The notes under the pieces are model-generated. The model had not been told where the DNA came from, made no database searches, and saw only the letters and a list, made by a program, of their open reading frames with translations. From Erysipelothrix sp. (GTDB lineage Bacteria > Bacillota_I > Bacilli_A > Erysipelotrichales > Erysipelotrichaceae), in NCBI GenBank assembly GCA_018335655.1, contig JAGXRX010000015.1, positions 1-52,170 of the forward strand: a stretch of DNA of 52,170 nucleotides, in the 5' to 3' direction. Every line of letters starts with the position of its first letter. Within the stretch, counting starts at the first letter, position 1. The translations under genes were made by a program, and so were the position numbers. Positions 9,468 to 18,499 of the stretch are shown in pieces.

Positions 9468-9496
9468 TTTAAGTTTAATCATAGTTTTAGTATAAT
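9468..9496 (+). promoter_or_regulatory. pfp promoter
   Basis: TTTAAG, 17 nt, then TATAAT lie directly upstream of the phosphofructokinase gene. The -10 box is consensus and the -35 box is weak. An AAGGAGGACAAT ribosome site follows. Confidence 0.6.
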
Positions 9497-9520
9497 AGGG
9501 ATGTTAAAAAGGAGGACAAT

Positions 9521-10726
9521 ATGTCAAATTGTTTAGTGGCTCAATCAGGAGGACCTACCTCTGTTATTAATGCAACCTTAGCCGGTGTCGTTAAAGCAAA
9601 TCAACTTAATCCAGTATATGATATTGTTTATGGAGGACTTCATGGAGTTGAAGGTATCTTACAAGAAATGCTTGTAGACTTAACTCACATGAGTGAGTAT
9701 GACAATCTTATTCTTCGCCAAACTCCAGCTTCAGCTTTAGGATCATGTCGTTATAAACTTAAACGTGCTAACATCGCAGATTTCGAGCGTATTGTGGAAG
9801 TTTTACGTAAATATAAAATTGAAACCATGTTCTATATCGGTGGTAACGATTCTATGGACACTGTGGCGGCGTTAAGTGAATATGCTACTGCAAATAACAT
9901 CACTGACCTTCGCTTCGTAGGGTGTCCTAAAACCGTTGACAACGACCTCATGGTTACTGATCATTGCCCAGGCTTTGGTTCTGCAGCAAAATTCATTGCG
10001 AACACAGCACTTCAAACATGGTTAGATGTTAATGTATACACGCGTCAAGAAGTCTTTGTACTTGAAACAATGGGACGTGATGCAGGTTGGTTAGCAGCTT
10101 CAGCATGCCTATCTGGTATTGTGGATGTCTTGTTACTACCAGAAGTTGCTTTTAATAAGGAACTATTCTTAGCTCAAGTTAAAAAACATATTGATACTAA
10201 AAATAAATGTTATGTCGTTGTCTCTGAAGGAGTTAAGTATCCTGATGGATCTTATCTTGCGGCTGGAGAAGCGAAAAATGATGGTTTTGGTCATGCGGTA
10301 TTAGGTGGAGCTGGTCAAGCAGTTCGCCAGTTAATCTTAGATAGTGGTGTTGCAAATCGTGTTAAAGTTCAAGACTTATCAACAGCACAACGTTGTCATT
10401 CAACAGATCAATCACTTGTGGACGTAGAAGAATCATTCAAGCTTGGAATGTCTGCTCACATGAGATCAATGAGTAAGACTTTTACAGGTCAAATGGTTGG
10501 AGTTAAGCGTGTCTCCAATGCACCTTACAATGTTGAATACTTTGCAACTAAAGCAAGTAACGTAGCAAACCATGTTAAGAATTTCCCTCTTGAATGGATG
10601 CTTCCTGATTATGCAGGGGTAACCCAAGAAGCTCACGATTATATGAGACCACTTATTAATGGATCCCCAGTTATCATTTATAATGAAGGGGTTCAAGCTT
10701 ACTTAAAGCCTATATACTTTAAATAA
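9521..10726 (+). CDS. pfp: Pyrophosphate-dependent 6-phosphofructokinase
   Basis: This 401-residue phosphofructokinase has an IGGNDS motif (residues 106-111) where ATP enzymes have GGDGS, and CPKTVDNDL (Lys137) where ATP enzymes have PGTIDND. Asp110 and Lys137 correspond to the two positions that mark PPi-dependent enzymes. MGRDAGWLAA follows. The enzyme interconverts fructose 6-phosphate and fructose 1,6-bisphosphate using PPi and is reversible. It is monocistronic, between its own promoter and terminator. The phosphoryl donor is predicted from the two residues. Confidence 0.9.
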   Translation: MSNCLVAQSGGPTSVINATLAGVVKANQLNPVYDIVYGGLHGVEGILQEMLVDLTHMSEYDNLILRQTPASALGSCRYKLKRANIADFERIVEVLRKYKIETMFYIGGNDSMDTVAALSEYATANNITDLRFVGCPKTVDNDLMVTDHCPGFGSAAKFIANTALQTWLDVNVYTRQEVFVLETMGRDAGWLAASACLSGIVDVLLLPEVAFNKELFLAQVKKHIDTKNKCYVVVSEGVKYPDGSYLAAGEAKNDGFGHAVLGGAGQAVRQLILDSGVANRVKVQDLSTAQRCHSTDQSLVDVEESFKLGMSAHMRSMSKTFTGQMVGVKRVSNAPYNVEYFATKASNVANHVKNFPLEWMLPDYAGVTQEAHDYMRPLINGSPVIIYNEGVQAYLKPIYFK

Positions 10727-10731
10727 TAAGT

Positions 10732-10766
10732 AAAGACGTAATTGTTAAAGATTGCGTCTTTTTATA
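10732..10766 (+). terminator. pfp terminator
   Basis: AAAGACG and CGTCTTT form the base of a hairpin with further weak pairing above, followed by TTATAT. It lies just after the pfp stop codon. Confidence 0.75.
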
Positions 10767-10993
10767 TGTTAAGCAACTAAGATTTATAACATTGCTTTAA
10801 CTACCAATAATTGACTTGAATCATTTTTAATTGACTTGTCAAATGTAATAACGAAGTATAAACTAGATTGATAAGGAATACATAATTCAAACGAGATTAG
10901 ATTTGTAGCAAATTATAAAATTAGTATGATGTAAAAAAACAAATATGTTATTATTTATTCAACTGTGTATTATCGCAAAAAAGGGGAAATCAT

Positions 10994-12112
10994 ATGATAA
11001 AGAACTATGATCTAAAGTTGTTCATTAAACTATCATTTGATATTATGGAAAAACTAATGACTACAACACTTGAGGATAGCTACTCCATAGTGTGTAATGT
11101 TCTTGGTGAAGCTCTAGAGTGGGATTATGTTGAAATTTGGTTGAGACATCCTCAAAGACAAACATTATATAAATCTAGTATATTTTACGCTGCTAATGAA
11201 ATCATGAGTCAATTTTCAAATAACTCAGAAGACTTTGAGTTTGCTTATGGAGAAGGTGTTCCTGGGAAGACTTGGGAAGCAAAAAAGTCAATATGGTATG
11301 ATGATATACGTAACATTGATTATTTCATTCGAAAAACTGATGCTGAAAAAATTGGATTAACAACATGTTTTAGTTTACCAATTAAGGCATATGATCATGT
11401 TGATGCAGTTTTAATGTTCTTTAATAAAGAAGTAAAAGTAGAAGATGAGTTGATGTTAGATTTACTTAACTTGGTTGCAGCGCGTTTAGGAGCAATAATA
11501 GTTAAATCACAGATTGAAGAAGAGATAAGAGATTTGAAAGAATCTTCAAAAACTGCATCTTCTAACACATTTTTAACTATTGCTCGTGTCTTTTCTTTCA
11601 GAGATCCATACACAGTTTCTCATCAAAACTTAGTTACAAAACTAGCTATTGAACTGGCTAGGAAATTACATCTTTCTGATGAAGAAATCCATGATATTCA
11701 AATAGCATCTATGCTTCATGATATTGGAAAGATAGGAGTTCCTATGGAGATTCTAAGTAAACCTAACAAATTATCAGTTGAAGAGTTTGATCTCGTAAAA
11801 TCACATGCAAGGATTGGGGCAAATATTGTTGAAGACCTTCCATGTAGTAGAAACGTAAAACTGATGGTATTAGAGCATCATGAACGTTTAGATGGTAGTG
11901 GATATCCTGATAAAAAGAAAGGTGATCAGATTTATATTGGGTCTCAATTGATTGCTGTGGCTGATGTAGTAAGTGCAATGCTTGAAAACAGACCTTATCG
12001 TTCTGCTCTCAAACTTAGTGAAGTTAAAGATGAACTTACGAAGTATTCTGGAATCAAGTATAACCAAGTAATCGTAGGTCATACATTAGAGATATTAGAC
12101 CAAATTCATTAA
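10994..12112 (+). CDS. GAF/HD-GYP protein, predicted c-di-GMP phosphodiesterase
   Basis: This 372-residue soluble protein has an N-terminal GAF sensor domain (about residues 25-170), a short helical linker and an HD-GYP domain (about 190-372). Metal and catalytic landmarks are intact: LHDIGK (His242, Asp243), HHE (295-297) and DGSGYP with GYP at 303-305. HD-GYP enzymes hydrolyse cyclic di-GMP to pGpG or GMP. The GAF ligand is unknown. An AAGGGG ribosome site precedes the ATG. It stands alone in a wide intergenic space, and is the first of four c-di-GMP genes in this window. Confidence 0.9.
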   Translation: MIKNYDLKLFIKLSFDIMEKLMTTTLEDSYSIVCNVLGEALEWDYVEIWLRHPQRQTLYKSSIFYAANEIMSQFSNNSEDFEFAYGEGVPGKTWEAKKSIWYDDIRNIDYFIRKTDAEKIGLTTCFSLPIKAYDHVDAVLMFFNKEVKVEDELMLDLLNLVAARLGAIIVKSQIEEEIRDLKESSKTASSNTFLTIARVFSFRDPYTVSHQNLVTKLAIELARKLHLSDEEIHDIQIASMLHDIGKIGVPMEILSKPNKLSVEEFDLVKSHARIGANIVEDLPCSRNVKLMVLEHHERLDGSGYPDKKKGDQIYIGSQLIAVADVVSAMLENRPYRSALKLSEVKDELTKYSGIKYNQVIVGHTLEILDQIH

Positions 12113-12572
12113 ATACTACTACTTTTACAATATCTTCGTAAACATGAAGTTAAAAGAGTCAATTTTGACAAAAAAGAAAGTTGAGTTTGAAAAAATCATA
12201 TTAGACTGTCGGCAAATTTGTCGAGGGTCTTTCTTTTATTTTTGAATAGAGTTTGCCATGATAATAAAAAGTTATTATGAAGAGTTCGTTATGACTACAA
12301 GAAGAATCAAAAAGCTAATGAGATGAGCATGATTATTATATAAGCATTTATCCCGCAAACTCATTTGCAACGTAAAATTGATCGTACCCGCATTTCACTA
12401 CCATGAACATTAAAAAGATAGCCTTATGGTCGTCATGTTCTTCCTTCATGGCTGCTTATACATCCGTCATCTCATTCGTTTTTAGCAGTCTAAAGCATAT
12501 AAAACGAGATTAGTCTTAAGATAAAGTTCTAACCCTTTATTTGTCTACAGTCGAAAGTCCGCGAGGTCTTTT
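12113..12572. other. 460-nt intergenic stretch without a recognised gene
   Basis: No frame on either strand gives a recognisable protein. Two similar elements flank it. At about 12206-12240, GACTGTCGGCAAATTTGTC runs into GAGGGTCTTTCTTTTATTT. At about 12544-12579, CAGTCGAAAGTCCGCGAGG runs into TCTTTTTTATTTT. The first could serve as a + strand terminator for the HD-GYP gene. The region may be a decayed insertion, but no transposase can be named. Confidence 0.4.
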
Positions 12573-13220
12573 TTATTTTAGAATGATATCGACGAGATGA
12601 TGTCCTCTGACAACATAACTTTCATGAGTTTCACCATCTAGAATGATGAGTTCTGAATCTTTTATATGGTTTGCGATTTTTTTGGTGTGTCCTTTCATAA
12701 TCACATCATCCGACCCAGCGACTACGAGCGTAGGGACATTAATTTTATGCAACATTTTGTTTGTTATCATAGGTTCTTCAAGCATCATCTTCAAATAGGG
12801 ATTACCAGTACGCTCATAATCTTTTCTTGTGTCGAAGTTAACATTAGGTTTAACACCGCTAGGATACAGATTTGCTCCCATAGCAATGATCTTCTTTAAC
12901 CAACTAGGTTGTTTTGAAGCTATAATTAGACACAATATACCACCGTCCGAAAAACCTACTAAAGTGACATGGTTTAAGTTTAACTTCTCAATCATTTGTT
13001 CAATATCCAAAGCCATAGTTTCATAATGAAATTCATTAGTCATCGTGCTTTGTCCATGGTTTCTGGAGTCGACAGCATAGACTGTGTAGACTTGACTCAA
13101 TTCCTCAATGGCGTGTGCAAATATCTGATGATCTTCACCATTACCATGAAGTAGAACTAAAGGGTCTCCAAAGCCTGTTTTTTCATAAAACAAAGTAATA
13201 TCATCAAGATTGATAAACAT
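12573..13220 (-). CDS. Alpha/beta hydrolase
   Basis: This 215-residue alpha/beta-hydrolase has the oxyanion motif LHGNGEDH (about residues 24-31), the nucleophile elbow GFSDGG (Ser at about 95), an acid in VAGSDD and a final histidine in GETHESY. The catalytic triad is complete, so the enzyme should be active. Substrate is unknown; the small lid region suggests an esterase or lipase-like enzyme. A TTAGGAG ribosome site precedes the ATG on the minus strand. It stands alone between two long intergenic regions. Confidence 0.85.
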   Translation of the reverse strand: MFINLDDITLFYEKTGFGDPLVLLHGNGEDHQIFAHAIEELSQVYTVYAVDSRNHGQSTMTNEFHYETMALDIEQMIEKLNLNHVTLVGFSDGGILCLIIASKQPSWLKKIIAMGANLYPSGVKPNVNFDTRKDYERTGNPYLKMMLEEPMITNKMLHKINVPTLVVAGSDDVIMKGHTKKIANHIKDSELIILDGETHESYVVRGHHLVDIILK

Positions 13221-13376
13221 ATGTTCTCCTAACTAATAGGTACAAAATAGGACCTAATTGTTCACATTGTGTAAATTTGCTTTGTAACCCCTGTGATTTA
13301 ATAAATCACTGCAACTATCATTGGATGTATTATCATGTACTTTCCAAACCGAAGTGCTTTGAAGGATGGATTCTAA

Positions 13377-13391
13377 TGATAATGATTATAT
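13377..13391. promoter_or_regulatory. Fur/PerR-type box candidate
   Basis: TGATAATGATTATAT matches 12 of 14 defined positions of the 7-1-7 heptamer repeat (TGATAAT-n-ATTATCA) recognised by Fur-family regulators. It lies 157 nt upstream of the hydrolase gene and downstream of the tRNA-Ser terminator. No promoter is clear at this place, and in AT-rich DNA such matches also arise by chance. Confidence 0.25.
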
Positions 13392-13420
13392 TGCAGAACC
13401 TTATAATCTACAACCTAAAC

Positions 13421-13454
13421 ACAAAAAAAGTTTAATACTATAGTATCAAACTTA
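13421..13454 (-). terminator. tRNA-Ser terminator
   Basis: On the minus strand AAGTTTGATACTATAGTATTAAACTT forms a near-perfect hairpin followed by a run of T. It starts 16 nt after the encoded CCA of tRNA-Ser. Confidence 0.75.
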
Positions 13455-13469
13455 CATTTCTTATACATA

Positions 13470-13558
13470 TGGCGGAGAAAGTGGGATTTGAACCCACGCA
13501 AGTGTAACCTCCTAACGGTTTTCGAGACCGTCCCCTTTAGCCGCTTGGGTATTTCTCC
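13470..13558 (-). tRNA. tRNA-Ser, anticodon CGA
   Basis: The minus strand reads GGAGAAA at the 5' end and TTTCTCC-G-CCA at the 3' end, so the acceptor stem is perfect and CCA is encoded. The anticodon arm is ACGGT-CTCGAAA-ACCGT, giving anticodon CGA, which reads UCG serine codons. The long variable arm after it is typical of class II tRNA-Ser. The T-loop contains TTCAAAT. Length is 89 nt including CCA. Confidence 0.95.
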
Positions 13559-13674
13559 GTGCGATTATTATAACAACACCTCATTAACGTGTCTATCTAT
13601 GCAAATTGTGAAACAAATAATGTAAGAACTTTCATAAATTCAATGCAAGATTTGCAAAAAAACAATGGATTTTA

Positions 13675-13703
13675 TTGACATTTCACAATTCTATCACTAT
13701 AAT
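13675..13703 (+). promoter_or_regulatory. opp operon promoter, near consensus
   Basis: TTGACA, exactly 17 nt, then TATAAT: both boxes are perfect sigma-70/SigA consensus. The oppA start lies 46 nt after the -10 box, behind an AAGGAGGAGAA ribosome site. This predicts very strong expression of the operon, especially of oppA. Confidence 0.9.
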
Positions 13704-13748
13704 TGCGATATACAGTGAAATATTCTGTATTCTCATTAAGGAGGAGAA

Positions 13749-15542
13749 ATGAAAAAATTATTATCTCTTGCGGTAATAGCTTTAGTTGCTCTTTCCATGG
13801 CTGCGTGTGCGCCTACGCCTACTGCACCAGCTGAAGGAAAAGGAACAGTTGTTATCGGAACTCCAGCATTTAGCGGAAACTTAATCAATGGCTTTGGAAA
13901 CAGCGCTTATGATGTAATGGTTCGTAACATGATCTGGGGTTATTCTACCTATACTACAACTATTGGTGGAGAAATCGTTTTAGACCCTACTGTTGTTAAA
14001 ACAGTAACTACATCACTTGATGATGCAGGAAACAAAACTTACACATTTGAGTTAAATACTAACTTAGTGTGGTCAGATGGAACTGCTATCACAGCTGATG
14101 ACTATGTATTCGCAATGTTATTTGCTGCTTCACCAGAATGGCGTGCTGCAGGTGCAGTCGACACAACTGGTCGTGACCTATTAGGTTACACTGCATACAA
14201 TACTGGCGAATCAAAAGTATTTACAGGTGTTAAGAAATTAGGAACTCACTCATTCTCATTAACTATTGATGCGACTAAGCTTCCTTACTTCTATGAAACA
14301 TTATTCGTAGCTGCTTCACCAGTACCTCTACATGTTTGGGGTAAAGATATTACTATCGGTGAAGATGGATCATCATTAGCTGGTGATCTTGGACCTGCTA
14401 CTGCTTATGTTGCTGGAACTGAACGTTTCGCTCCTTCAGTAGTTTCTGGACCATTCACATTTGTCTCTAACATTGACAAACGTATGACTACTAAGTTTAA
14501 CCCTAAATTCGTTGGTGACTACCGCGGAAATAAAGCTAAACTTGACACAGTAATCGTTCAAGAAGTTAACCAAGATCTAGACGTTGATTTAGTAATCGCT
14601 GGTGAAGTTGACATCGTTACTGGTGTTATCCAAGATGACAAGATCAAAAAAGCTCTAGTTTCTGATCAAGTTGACATGCTTAACTACAAACGTAACGGTT
14701 ACGGATTCATCGGATTCTCTGGTGACTTCGCACAAACTGCTGACAAGAACTATCGTCAAGCTGTTGCTCATTTAATTGACCGTCAACAATTCGTAACTAC
14801 TATCTTAGGTGGTTATGGTGCTATGGTTAACTCTGAGTATGGACTTGCACAATGGATGTACGATGCTAAAGCTGCTGAATTAGGCGATGTTTTAACAAAC
14901 TACGTCGTTAACATTGACAAAGCAAATGATTTATTAGACTTAACTGCTTGGAAATTTGAAGCAGATGGAGTTACTCCTTGGGACCGCACTAAAGCTACTG
15001 CTGGTTACTGGAGACATGATAAAGACGGTAACGTATTAGTTCACAATCACTTTGGTACTACTAATAACCCAATTTCTGACTTAATTAACTCAGAATGGCC
15101 AAAAGGCATGAACCAAGCTGGTATCCAATTCTACTTAGAATACGGTGGATTTGATGCTCTATTAGCTAACTACTATGTAGAAGATAAAGAAAACCGTTTC
15201 TTCCATTCATACAACTTAGCTGTAAACTTTACGGTTGCTTATGACCCATACCTCTCACTACACAGTGATTTCTATGGTCAATATAGCCAAAACCCTACAG
15301 GTACAAACGATCCAGAAATTGACCGTTTAACAAAAGCTATGAGAAGCTTAGAGCCTACACAAAAAGACGAGTACTTAGAGTTATGGTTTGAATACCAACA
15401 AGTATGGAATGAATTGTTACCACAACTTCCACTTTACTCTAACGTTTACTTCGATATCTTCAATGTACGTGTTTCTGGTTTAGCAACTAACCCATTATGG
15501 ACAATTGGTCGCGCTATTATTGACGTATCTGTTGCAGATTAA
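13749..15542 (+). CDS. oppA: OppA, oligopeptide-binding lipoprotein
   Basis: This 597-residue protein begins with a lipoprotein signal peptide, basic MKK, hydrophobic core, and lipobox SMAAC with Cys20. The mature part is a family 5 solute-binding protein (SBP_bac_5), with LVWSDGTAITADDYVF and NYRQAVAHLIDRQQF landmarks. It captures peptides outside the cell and delivers them to OppBCDF. The strongest promoter in the window precedes it, and a hairpin separates it from oppB, which fits the usual excess of binding protein over permease. Confidence 0.93.
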   Translation: MKKLLSLAVIALVALSMAACAPTPTAPAEGKGTVVIGTPAFSGNLINGFGNSAYDVMVRNMIWGYSTYTTTIGGEIVLDPTVVKTVTTSLDDAGNKTYTFELNTNLVWSDGTAITADDYVFAMLFAASPEWRAAGAVDTTGRDLLGYTAYNTGESKVFTGVKKLGTHSFSLTIDATKLPYFYETLFVAASPVPLHVWGKDITIGEDGSSLAGDLGPATAYVAGTERFAPSVVSGPFTFVSNIDKRMTTKFNPKFVGDYRGNKAKLDTVIVQEVNQDLDVDLVIAGEVDIVTGVIQDDKIKKALVSDQVDMLNYKRNGYGFIGFSGDFAQTADKNYRQAVAHLIDRQQFVTTILGGYGAMVNSEYGLAQWMYDAKAAELGDVLTNYVVNIDKANDLLDLTAWKFEADGVTPWDRTKATAGYWRHDKDGNVLVHNHFGTTNNPISDLINSEWPKGMNQAGIQFYLEYGGFDALLANYYVEDKENRFFHSYNLAVNFTVAYDPYLSLHSDFYGQYSQNPTGTNDPEIDRLTKAMRSLEPTQKDEYLELWFEYQQVWNELLPQLPLYSNVYFDIFNVRVSGLATNPLWTIGRAIIDVSVAD

Positions 15543-15561
15543 GTAGAAATTTAATATAATT

Positions 15562-15598
15562 AACTGAAGGGGATAGGCTTGTACTATCGCCCTTTAGT
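15562..15598 (+). promoter_or_regulatory. oppA-oppB intergenic hairpin
   Basis: AACTGAAGGGGATAG and CTATCGCCCTTTAGTT pair into a stem with one bulge and a 7-nt loop. Only a short T-run follows, and the oppB ribosome site comes right after it. It is likely a partial terminator or 3' stabiliser that makes oppA mRNA more abundant than the rest. Confidence 0.6.
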
Positions 15599-15619
15599 TT
15601 CTATAAGGAGATTCACAAT

Positions 15620-16594
15620 ATGCTAAAATTCTTACTCAAGCGTATCATCTTATTAATCCCTGTTATTTTCATTATTTCAGTAATGCTATTTGGGATGTTT
15701 AAACTTATGCCAGGAGATCCGGTACTTTTAATGTTACCTCCTGATTTACGTTCACAGGCAGAAAGAGATTTTTACTACAATGCCTATCGTGAAAAACTAG
15801 GTTTAGACAAATCAATTCCTGAACAGTACGTAGCTTGGGTTGGAAATATTGCCCGTTTGGATTTTGGAACGTCTATTACTAATAACAGACCAGTTCGTGA
15901 AGTTATTGCAAGACCACTACGAAACTCAATTGTACTCAACAGTTTTTCGATTATTTTGGCCTTTGTTATATCCATACCAGTAGGAATTAAATCCGCAGTC
16001 AAACGACACTCTTTCTTTGATTCCTTTTGGCAAGTGTTTTCACTCGTTGGATTATCAGTGCCAGTCTTCTTTATTGGTCTAATACTAATCTTCACATTTG
16101 CAATTCAACTCCGTTGGCTTCCAGCAGGAGGAATGCCTCGTATGCAAGATGATGGAAGTTTTGCATATTTCCTGCAGTGGTCTCGACATCTAATATTACC
16201 TATCACCACCTTAACGATAGGCTCACTTGCAGGTACGACACGTTATGTTCGAAATGCAATGATTGAGATCATAGGTAAAGACTATGTTCGAACAGCTCGA
16301 TCAAAAGGGCTAAATGAAAAAGTTATTATTTATACCCATGCCTTTAGAAATGCTTTAATTCCTGTTGTTACCTTAGTTGCCGGTTCATTAGTGGCTCTAT
16401 TTGGTGGATCAGCAATTACCGAGAGTATTTTTACTTGGAATGGAATTGGACGTGTTCTTATTGATTCTCTAAATAGTAGAGACTACATGGTTGTATTAAC
16501 TATGAATATCTTTTATGCAGTGTTATCTTTAACAGCAAATCTAATCATGGACATTGGCTATGCGCTTGTTGATCCACGAGTTAAATTGAACTAA
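15620..16594 (+). CDS. oppB: OppB, peptide ABC transporter permease
   Basis: This 324-residue permease has about six membrane segments, beginning with LLKRIILLIPVIFIISVMLFG. The conserved loop that docks to the ATPases (about residues 220-255) includes DYVRTARSKGLNEKVIIYTHAFRNALIPV, the EAA motif of BPD-type permeases. OppB pairs with OppC to form the transmembrane pore for peptides. An AAGGAG site precedes the ATG. Length is normal for the family, unlike OppC and OppF in the same operon. Confidence 0.94.
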   Translation: MLKFLLKRIILLIPVIFIISVMLFGMFKLMPGDPVLLMLPPDLRSQAERDFYYNAYREKLGLDKSIPEQYVAWVGNIARLDFGTSITNNRPVREVIARPLRNSIVLNSFSIILAFVISIPVGIKSAVKRHSFFDSFWQVFSLVGLSVPVFFIGLILIFTFAIQLRWLPAGGMPRMQDDGSFAYFLQWSRHLILPITTLTIGSLAGTTRYVRNAMIEIIGKDYVRTARSKGLNEKVIIYTHAFRNALIPVVTLVAGSLVALFGGSAITESIFTWNGIGRVLIDSLNSRDYMVVLTMNIFYAVLSLTANLIMDIGYALVDPRVKLN

Positions 16595-16606
16595 GGGGTA
16601 ATCAAC

Positions 16607-18490
16607 ATGTCAAATTCAAATAAACCAAAACCGATTTTAAATGCATTTTCTTCGTTTGGAAGAACAATTGTTTCTTTATTTACCTTTGGTAGTATGAATA
16701 GAACTTCAAGAAGTGTTCTTGAAGAAGAAGCTATTACTTCACCAGGTAAGACAATTGTAAAGAACTTCATGAGAAACAAATTAGCCCTTATTGGATTAAC
16801 TGGGTTAATTTTGATGACCATCTTTGTGTTTGGGGGTTCTTATCTCATCCCTTTTGATGTCCTTTCTGGAGAATGGGCTCATAAAAACTTGCCACCTTCT
16901 AACAATATGTTGAAATTTCCAGCAGAGCTTAGAACTAATGGTATTGAACAAATTGTATCTGGTCGTAGTTTTTCGATTGGTCTTGATAAAACTGGAAAAG
17001 TACACACTTGGGGAATTGATGTTAGTGAAATATTAACTGTTCCCGAAGAAGTAAAAGCAGCGAATATTGTAAAGATTGCAGCTGGTGATGAGCATGTATT
17101 AGCACTATCATCAACCGGTAAATTATTTGCATGGGGTAATAACTCATTTGAACAAGGATCTGTTCCAATGAGTATTTCGAATATCCTAATGATTGAAAAT
17201 GTTGTTGATATGGGTGGTGGAGATATCTTCTCGTATGTTATCACCGATAGAGGACGTTTATATGTTTGGGGCGGAACACTTTCCAATGGTTTAGATATTG
17301 TTCCTACTCGCCTTCAAGGTAATCTAGTATCAGCAGGAGCTTCAACAGTAAGTATGCTGCTACTAAAGGACGACCAAAGTATTGATTACCATGGAGCACG
17401 GGGTACTCAAATTTCTGAGATTCCTGCATACTTGAGAAATGGTTCAGTTAAAATTCAAAAAGTTGAAGCAAGTATATATACTGGTCTAGCGCTTGATACC
17501 AATGGGTACATTCACCAATGGGGTTTTAGTGGAAGTGGAATGAGAAATATACCAGAAAAAGTAAGTTTCAATGATCCTAATCGTATTTCATTCTTAGATA
17601 TCCAAGCGGGTCGCAGACATTTCGTAGCACTCGGTTCTGATGGCAATGTATACGCTTGGGGAGATAATGAGTTTGGACAAATTAAAGTTCCAGCTTCACT
17701 TCAACAAGGCAATACCGTAGCGATCTATACAGATTTCTTTCAAAACTACGCAGTATTAGAAGATGGTAGTTTAGTTTCTTGGGGAATTAAAGGATTTATC
17801 CTTGGTTCTGATGAAAATGGTAAAGATATCTTCACTCGACTAATTCACGGTGGACGTATCACAATGACAGTTGGTGCTGTTGCGGTATTAATCTCAACAT
17901 TCCTAGGAGTACTCATTGGACTAATAGCTGGATTCTATGGCAAATGGGTTGATAACTTCCTTATGCGTTTTGCGGAAATCGTTAGTTCATTCCCATTCTT
18001 ACCATTAGCGATTACTTTATCAGCATTCCTAACTGGACAACTTGGTGAAAATCAACGAATATTAATGATCATGGTTATTTTAGGTATTATTAGTTGGCCT
18101 GGTCTTGCACGACTTGTTCGTGGACAGATTCTTGCGGAAAGAGAAAAAGAATTTGTACTTGCAGCTCGCGCACTAGGTATTAGATCAAAAATTGTAATTA
18201 TTCGTCATATTTTACCTAACGTTATTAACTTAATTATCGTTAGTATGACATTAAGTTATGCAGGTAGTTTACTTACAGAAGCAGGATTATCATTCTTAGG
18301 ATTTGGTGTTAAACCTCCAAGTCCATCATGGGGTAATATGCTTACTGGAGCACAAAGACCTGAAGTTATCCAATTCTACTGGTGGAGATGGGTATTACCA
18401 GCTCTAGCGGTATTATTTACAGCATTAAGTGTTAACCTTGTGGGTGATGGCTTACGTGAAGCTATGGATCCACGAGCAAACGAGAAATAG
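16607..18490 (+). CDS. oppC: OppC permease with an inserted RCC1-like beta-propeller
   Basis: This 627-residue protein is about twice the normal OppC length. Residues 1-85 are the OppC N-terminus with the first membrane helix (GLTGLILMTIFVFGGSYLI). Residues about 112-393 are seven RCC1-like repeats, most ending in a WG pair (for example VHTWG, LFAWG, LYVWG, IHQWG, VYAWG, LVSWG); the fourth ends YHG. From about 399 normal OppC resumes with GSDENGKDIFTRLIHGGRITM, further membrane helices, and the EAA loop EFVLAARALGIRSKIVIIRHILPN. Topology puts the propeller outside the cell, between the first and second helices, where it could contact OppA, peptide or cell wall. There is no frameshift, and the RBS and spacing are ordinary. 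Confidence 0.92.
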   Translation: MSNSNKPKPILNAFSSFGRTIVSLFTFGSMNRTSRSVLEEEAITSPGKTIVKNFMRNKLALIGLTGLILMTIFVFGGSYLIPFDVLSGEWAHKNLPPSNNMLKFPAELRTNGIEQIVSGRSFSIGLDKTGKVHTWGIDVSEILTVPEEVKAANIVKIAAGDEHVLALSSTGKLFAWGNNSFEQGSVPMSISNILMIENVVDMGGGDIFSYVITDRGRLYVWGGTLSNGLDIVPTRLQGNLVSAGASTVSMLLLKDDQSIDYHGARGTQISEIPAYLRNGSVKIQKVEASIYTGLALDTNGYIHQWGFSGSGMRNIPEKVSFNDPNRISFLDIQAGRRHFVALGSDGNVYAWGDNEFGQIKVPASLQQGNTVAIYTDFFQNYAVLEDGSLVSWGIKGFILGSDENGKDIFTRLIHGGRITMTVGAVAVLISTFLGVLIGLIAGFYGKWVDNFLMRFAEIVSSFPFLPLAITLSAFLTGQLGENQRILMIMVILGIISWPGLARLVRGQILAEREKEFVLAARALGIRSKIVIIRHILPNVINLIIVSMTLSYAGSLLTEAGLSFLGFGVKPPSPSWGNMLTGAQRPEVIQFYWWRWVLPALAVLFTALSVNLVGDGLREAMDPRANEK

Positions 18491-18499
18491 GAGGTAAAC

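Noticed and set aside
12113-12572. Possible transposase remnant
   Set aside because: All six frames are broken and no transposase motif could be matched; only terminator-like elements remain.
15784-17286. Several long minus-strand frames over oppB and oppC
   Set aside because: They are shadows of strongly supported + strand genes and have no motifs.
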